From an uncultured Bacteroidales bacterium (GTDB taxonomy: Bacteria > Bacteroidota > Bacteroidia > Bacteroidales > UBA932): a stretch of DNA of 56,670 bases. The DNA lies in assembly GCA_944322715.1 (NCBI GenBank), contig CALUPT010000009.1, positions 1 through 56,670 on the forward strand. The letters run 5' to 3'. Below are positions 53,472-56,670 of this stretch, one piece after another; positions within the stretch are counted from its first letter, which is position 1; every line of letters starts with the position of its first letter. The notes beneath the pieces were generated by a model. The model saw only the letters and a program-made list of their open reading frames with translations. It ran no database searches and was not told the DNA's origin. The translations under genes and the position numbers were made by a program.

Positions 53472-54390
53472 TGGCATCATAATGCCACCTCTTGTGACTC
53501 CACAGCCAGTTGACCGGGTCCTTGCGGATGTCTGCCTCCAGAAGATCATAGTATCTGCGCATGAGCATCTCAGGATCCTGGCCTGCGGCATTCTCGGTTA
53601 TCACCTCGAACGTCAGACGGTAATGCCCGCGGCTGACACGTTCCTCCCGCATGTACAGGACAGCGAACCCGAGCTTGGCCGCCATCGCGAACCCGCCGAG
53701 CATCCCATCCGTAGGCTGGCTCAGGAATTTGCCGACATAGTGGCAGGCGACGTAAGGATACTGGTCGGCATTCAGGACATAGATGGGCTTGTCCTTGCGA
53801 TGGACCACGGCATGACGCAGGAACTTCGTGTCCTCCAGAAGTCCGGGATAGTCCGGCAGCGGAGCCCTGCGGTTCTCGTAGAAGACCTTGTCCGACACCT
53901 TGCTGTACATTGCCCTGTATGCCACGTAGAAATTGTTCTGATCGATATATTCGTGCAAATCCAGACCGTATGAATATTCATGGATTCCCCCCAGAAGTTC
54001 CCAGTTGCCGCAATGGGATTTCATCGCCATGACCCCCCTTTCCCTGTTGGCCTCTATGAGCACTTCCGGATTTACATACTCGTATATGTGCTGCTTACGT
54101 ATCCTTTTCCCCCCTTTCCTGCCGTTGCATCCGCCGAACCAGATGGTCTCCGCCACAAGATTGCCGAGCCTGGTATAATATTCATCCGCTATGACATTTA
54201 CCTCATCGTAGGTCTTTGTCGGGAAAGCCCGCGCTATATTCGTATATATCACGCCTTTCCTGTAGCTCATCACGCTGCGCATGAACCATGCGACAGCATC
54301 CCCGAGCCTGTAGAGAACATTCAACGGCAACTTGCCCACCAGAGATATCAGCCCCCTGACTATGCCGGCTCTTATCTTTACACTATCCAT
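53434..54390 (-). CDS. LpxL/HtrB-like lysophospholipid (lipid A) acyltransferase
   Basis: A 318-residue membrane-associated acyltransferase of the LpxL/LpxM group, which adds a secondary acyl chain to lipid A or a related lipid. A hydrophobic N-terminus (SLVGKLPLNVLYRLGDAVAWFM) is followed by the catalytic H-x4-E motif in KSHCGNWELLG near residue 125 and a C-terminal PVNWLWSHKRWHY, typical of the family (WLWxHxRW). It is divergent from the surface-glycan genes at 54500, so it fits an envelope-building region. The C-terminal end overlaps the flavoprotein gene tail to tail. Confidence 0.9.
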   Translation of the reverse strand: MDSVKIRAGIVRGLISLVGKLPLNVLYRLGDAVAWFMRSVMSYRKGVIYTNIARAFPTKTYDEVNVIADEYYTRLGNLVAETIWFGGCNGRKGGKRIRKQHIYEYVNPEVLIEANRERGVMAMKSHCGNWELLGGIHEYSYGLDLHEYIDQNNFYVAYRAMYSKVSDKVFYENRRAPLPDYPGLLEDTKFLRHAVVHRKDKPIYVLNADQYPYVACHYVGKFLSQPTDGMLGGFAMAAKLGFAVLYMREERVSRGHYRLTFEVITENAAGQDPEMLMRRYYDLLEADIRKDPVNWLWSHKRWHYDAINPEAKAELEAR

Positions 54391-54417
54391 CGGGTTACAC
54401 CATTATCATAAACGTGA

Positions 54418-54425
54418 CAAATATA
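54418..54425 (-). promoter_or_regulatory. -7 box for the acyltransferase gene
   Basis: Minus-strand TATATTTG matches TAnnTTTG; the leader would be about 20 bases. No good -33 box is visible. Confidence 0.4.
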
Positions 54426-54443
54426 CCGATTTTTCCGATATTC

Positions 54444-54474
54444 TTTCGGATAATTCCATAAAATTGTAAATTTG
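54444..54474 (+). promoter_or_regulatory. Promoter of the surface-glycan glycosyltransferase genes
   Basis: The -7 box TAAATTTG (54467-54474) is preceded by TTTC (54444-54447) with a 19-base spacer. Transcription would start near 54481, after the ATG at 54476, so the next in-frame ATG at 54500 is the likely translation start. Confidence 0.5.
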
Positions 54475-54499
54475 CATGGAATATGGCAAGTCCGGATCA

Positions 54500-55396
54500 A
54501 TGACGAAAAGACACGCATATCTTATCCTCGCGCACAGGAATTTTTCCCAGTTGAAGAAACTGGCGGAGTTACTGGATGATGAGCGGAACGATATCTTCAT
54601 ACATGTGGACAGCAAGGCGGAATTCGATCCCGCCGACTGGATCGGGACATGCAGTCATTCAGCCCTCGCTTTCATTGAACCGAGAATCCGTGTAAATTGG
54701 GGAGGGGTCAGCATAATGAGGGCGGAACTGGCTCTTCTGAAGGCAGCCGTTTCTGCCGGATGCTACGATTATTATCACCTGCTTTCCGGAATGGATCTTC
54801 CGATAAAGGACCAGGACACGATACACAATTTCTTTGACAGCCACAGCGGCACGGAGTTCATCAACTACTGGAAATTCAAGAAGAGCACCTTCTCAAGGTT
54901 CCGTTATTATACGATTTTCCCTGAAGGAGCAGGATATTTCCTGACCAATCTCGTCAACAATATATTCAAGGGACTGCAAATGGCAGTGGGATATAAGATC
55001 AACAGAAATGTAGACTTCCGGTTCGCATCGCAATGGTTCAGCATTACAGACTCTCTGGCAAGATATGTCATCTCGAAGGAAGGGTGGCTCGAGAAAACAT
55101 TCCGCCACACAAACACTTGCGATGAGATATTCATGGCCACCATAGTGTGGAACTCCCCATTCAGGGAAAAACTTTATGTCAAAGAAGAAACAGAGGAACA
55201 TATAGTCAATGAAAGCAACATGCGTTTCATAGACTGGACCAGAGGTGAAAGCATCAGGCATCCGTGGACTTTCCGCATGACCGACTGGGACATGCTGATG
55301 AGTGTTCCCCATTTCTGGGCGCGCAAGTTCGATGAGACCGTCGACAGCGGCATTATAGACCGGATATACAGGACATTACTCGACAAGAAGGCATAA
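54500..55396 (+). CDS. GT14 (core-2/I-branching type) glycosyltransferase
   Basis: A 298-residue glycosyltransferase of the Branch family (PF02485; beta-1,6-N-acetylglucosaminyltransferase type). Signatures are AYLILAHRNFSQLKKLAELLDD at the start, IFIHVDSKAEF, VNWGGVSIMRAELALL, YDYYHLLSGMDLPIKDQDTIHNFF, and SQWFSITDSLARYV with NTCDEIFMATIV. In bacteria these act in capsule, O-antigen or exopolysaccharide assembly. The start is moved from 54476 to 54500 because the promoter overlaps the upstream ATG. The RgpF-like gene begins 20 bases after its stop. Confidence 0.88.
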   Translation: MTKRHAYLILAHRNFSQLKKLAELLDDERNDIFIHVDSKAEFDPADWIGTCSHSALAFIEPRIRVNWGGVSIMRAELALLKAAVSAGCYDYYHLLSGMDLPIKDQDTIHNFFDSHSGTEFINYWKFKKSTFSRFRYYTIFPEGAGYFLTNLVNNIFKGLQMAVGYKINRNVDFRFASQWFSITDSLARYVISKEGWLEKTFRHTNTCDEIFMATIVWNSPFREKLYVKEETEEHIVNESNMRFIDWTRGESIRHPWTFRMTDWDMLMSVPHFWARKFDETVDSGIIDRIYRTLLDKKA

Positions 55397-55416
55397 CGCC
55401 ATACATTACATATATA

Positions 55417-56274
55417 ATGAAAAAGGTACTTGTTCATCTTCACATATATTACCGTGACCAGACCGATTATTTCATCGGCAAGCTGTCGAACATCTGCGGC
55501 TGCGAATGGGATCTGTATGTCACCATGACTGAACTCAACAGCGAGACCGAATCCAAACTGCTTTCGTTCAAACCGGATGCCCATATCATGAAGGTCGAGA
55601 ACCGCGGCTATGATGTATGGCCGTTCATCCGTGTGCTGAAGTCCGTAGACCTTGACAAGTACGATTATATCCTCAAGTTGCATACAAAAAACAGAAGCGA
55701 TGCATCGAGCCGAATAAACGGGTTGAGTCTTGACAATTATAAATGGAGGGATGAACTCGTTGATCCGCTGCTGAAAAGTAAAAAGATTTTTCTGAAATTA
55801 CTGGACAATTTCGACAGATATCCTGAAGTCGGACTCATGTGCAGCCATTTGTTATACAAACATATCTCCAATGGACTCAAAGAAGATATGTCAAAATTGG
55901 ACAACGAACTCAAACGGCTTGGATTAAATGTCAAAGACAAGAAATTCTGTGCCGGCACCATGTTCATTGCCAGGAGCGCTCCATACAAACTGTTCCAGAA
56001 TGACGGACTCATAGATATAGGTCTATTCTCCGACATACCGCATTCGCATTCCATCGGTTCAATGGCACACGTATACGAACGCATCCTCACCATGGTGGTC
56101 AACGCGGCAGGATACAAGGTAAAACCGATTATCATAGACTGGGTCAAATCCATCTACATAATTGTAGCATATTCGGTCCAGCCGGTATTTCAGAAGATAT
56201 TCTCAATCCGGAGACAAGGAGAGGACAGGATCAAAATCCTGACTCTGTTCGGATTCAGGTTCAAGATAAAATGA
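55417..56274 (+). CDS. Rhamnan synthesis F (RgpF)-like glycosyltransferase
   Basis: A 285-residue protein with the RgpF family (PF05045) hallmarks VHLHIYYRDQTDYFIGKL, VENRGYDVWPFIRVLK, YILKLHTKNR and FCAGTMFIARSAPY. Related proteins make rhamnose-containing or similar cell-surface polysaccharides. The C-terminal part has a more AT-rich base use (near 55740-55960) than the flanking genes, as is common in exchanged surface-glycan clusters. Its stop overlaps the ATG of the next gene (ATGA). Confidence 0.85.
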   Translation: MKKVLVHLHIYYRDQTDYFIGKLSNICGCEWDLYVTMTELNSETESKLLSFKPDAHIMKVENRGYDVWPFIRVLKSVDLDKYDYILKLHTKNRSDASSRINGLSLDNYKWRDELVDPLLKSKKIFLKLLDNFDRYPEVGLMCSHLLYKHISNGLKEDMSKLDNELKRLGLNVKDKKFCAGTMFIARSAPYKLFQNDGLIDIGLFSDIPHSHSIGSMAHVYERILTMVVNAAGYKVKPIIIDWVKSIYIIVAYSVQPVFQKIFSIRRQGEDRIKILTLFGFRFKIK

Positions 56275-56670
56275 ATTTCGCGACATTCAAGACCAAAGCC
56301 GGCATTATACTGTACGGACATGTCCTGAACTGGCCGTGGAGATCCCGTTCGGAAAGGCGCCGGGCAAGAGGGGCCGTTACCGAAAAGGCTGTGAGCCGGT
56401 ATCTGGAAAGATACATTCCTGCCATTTCCGACATTCCGGAAGACAGCATGGAAAAGGATCGCGGGAAAGAAAGGATTTTCTCAATATGGCTCCAGGGGGA
56501 AGACAAGGCTCCCGGAATAGTCCGGGCGTGTATGGAAAGCATCCGCCACAACTGTCCGCAGGAACTCGTCGTACTTGATGAACAATCGCTTCAGGACTGG
56601 ATCCGGCTTCCGGACCATATCATCGGCAAATGGAAAGAAGGGAAGATAAAGCCGGCGCATTTTGCAGACA
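56271..56670 (+). CDS. Capsular polysaccharide synthesis protein (PF05704-like), cut by the window edge
   Basis: The first 133 codons of a gene that runs past base 56670. After a basic N-terminus, the segment IFSIWLQGEDKAPGIVRAC followed by ELVVLDEQSLQDWIRLPDHI and GKIKPAHFAD matches the Caps_synth family (IWxxWxQGxxxAPxxVxxC, PDxI, KGKIxxAHFSD), a GT32-like glycosyltransferase group. It overlaps the preceding gene by 4 bases, so the three genes form one surface-glycan operon that continues to the right. Confidence 0.8.
   Translation, partial: MNFATFKTKAGIILYGHVLNWPWRSRSERRRARGAVTEKAVSRYLERYIPAISDIPEDSMEKDRGKERIFSIWLQGEDKAPGIVRACMESIRHNCPQELVVLDEQSLQDWIRLPDHIIGKWKEGKIKPAHFAD

Noticed and set aside
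1..56670. CRISPR arrays, rRNA genes, insertion sequences, integrase or attachment sites, phage genes
   Set aside because: Looked for on both strands; no regularly spaced repeats, rRNA-like segments, transposase or integrase coding regions were seen.

Overview
The window reads as one chromosomal segment of a member of the order Bacteroidales. The evidence is a SusC/SusD pair with an ECF sigma/FecR regulator, a type III glutamine synthetase, LL-diaminopimelate aminotransferase, a short primary sigma factor without region 1.1, almost no Shine-Dalgarno sequences, and many -7 boxes of the Bacteroidetes form TAnnTTTG. Base composition looks balanced to slightly GC-rich by eye, and AGG and ATA codons are common. 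I cannot assign a genus. No rRNA, CRISPR array, insertion sequence or phage gene was seen, and there is one tRNA.

Layout. 1-10635 (+): a tightly packed run of a tricorn-like S41 protease, a polyprenol-phosphate sugar transferase (GT2), dihydroorotase, an EamA exporter, a ClC channel with CBS domains, and Tex. 10637-11066: a perfect bidirectional hairpin and a small convergent acidic-tailed protein. 11190-25225 (-): a polysaccharide utilization locus read as ECF sigma, FecR, SusC with an STN domain, SusD, heparinase II/III-like lyase, small lipoprotein, fimbrillin-like/FISUMP lipoprotein, PL8-type lyase. Its substrate is probably a uronic-acid-containing glycan. 25415-26959 (+): a stand-alone AAA ATPase with a C-terminal PD-(D/E)XK nuclease domain. 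27208-34757 (+): gltB, gltD, asnB. 35027-37490 (-): a TorF-like porin, a P-II protein and an ammonium transporter. 37797-41517 (+): a dapF remnant, dapL and glnN. Together 27208-41517 is a nitrogen assimilation supercluster: Amt and P-II bring in and sense ammonium, glnN and gltBD fix it, and asnB and dapL pass it on.

41504-47575 (-): a shrunken AAA/nuclease remnant, then ygiQ, argS, rpoD and a DegP/HtrA protease. 47769-50484 (+): dnaN, a DnaQ-like exonuclease and a divergent FAH-fold protein that lacks the expected metal ligands. 50458-51790 (-): an orphan BtuF-like binding lipoprotein and tRNA-Thr(CGU). 51924-53471 (+): a HI0933-type flavoprotein, overlapping tail to tail a lipid A-type acyltransferase at 53434-54390 (-). 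54500-56670 (+): three surface-glycan genes (GT14, RgpF-like and a PF05704 gene cut by the window edge).

The observations most worth a second look are two genes reduced to their two ends with the middle missing. One is dapF, directly upstream of dapL. The other is a second copy of the AAA/nuclease family, fused to the 3' end of glnN. The FAH-like protein without metal ligands and the two-lyase PUL with FISUMP surface protein under ECF/FecR control come next.
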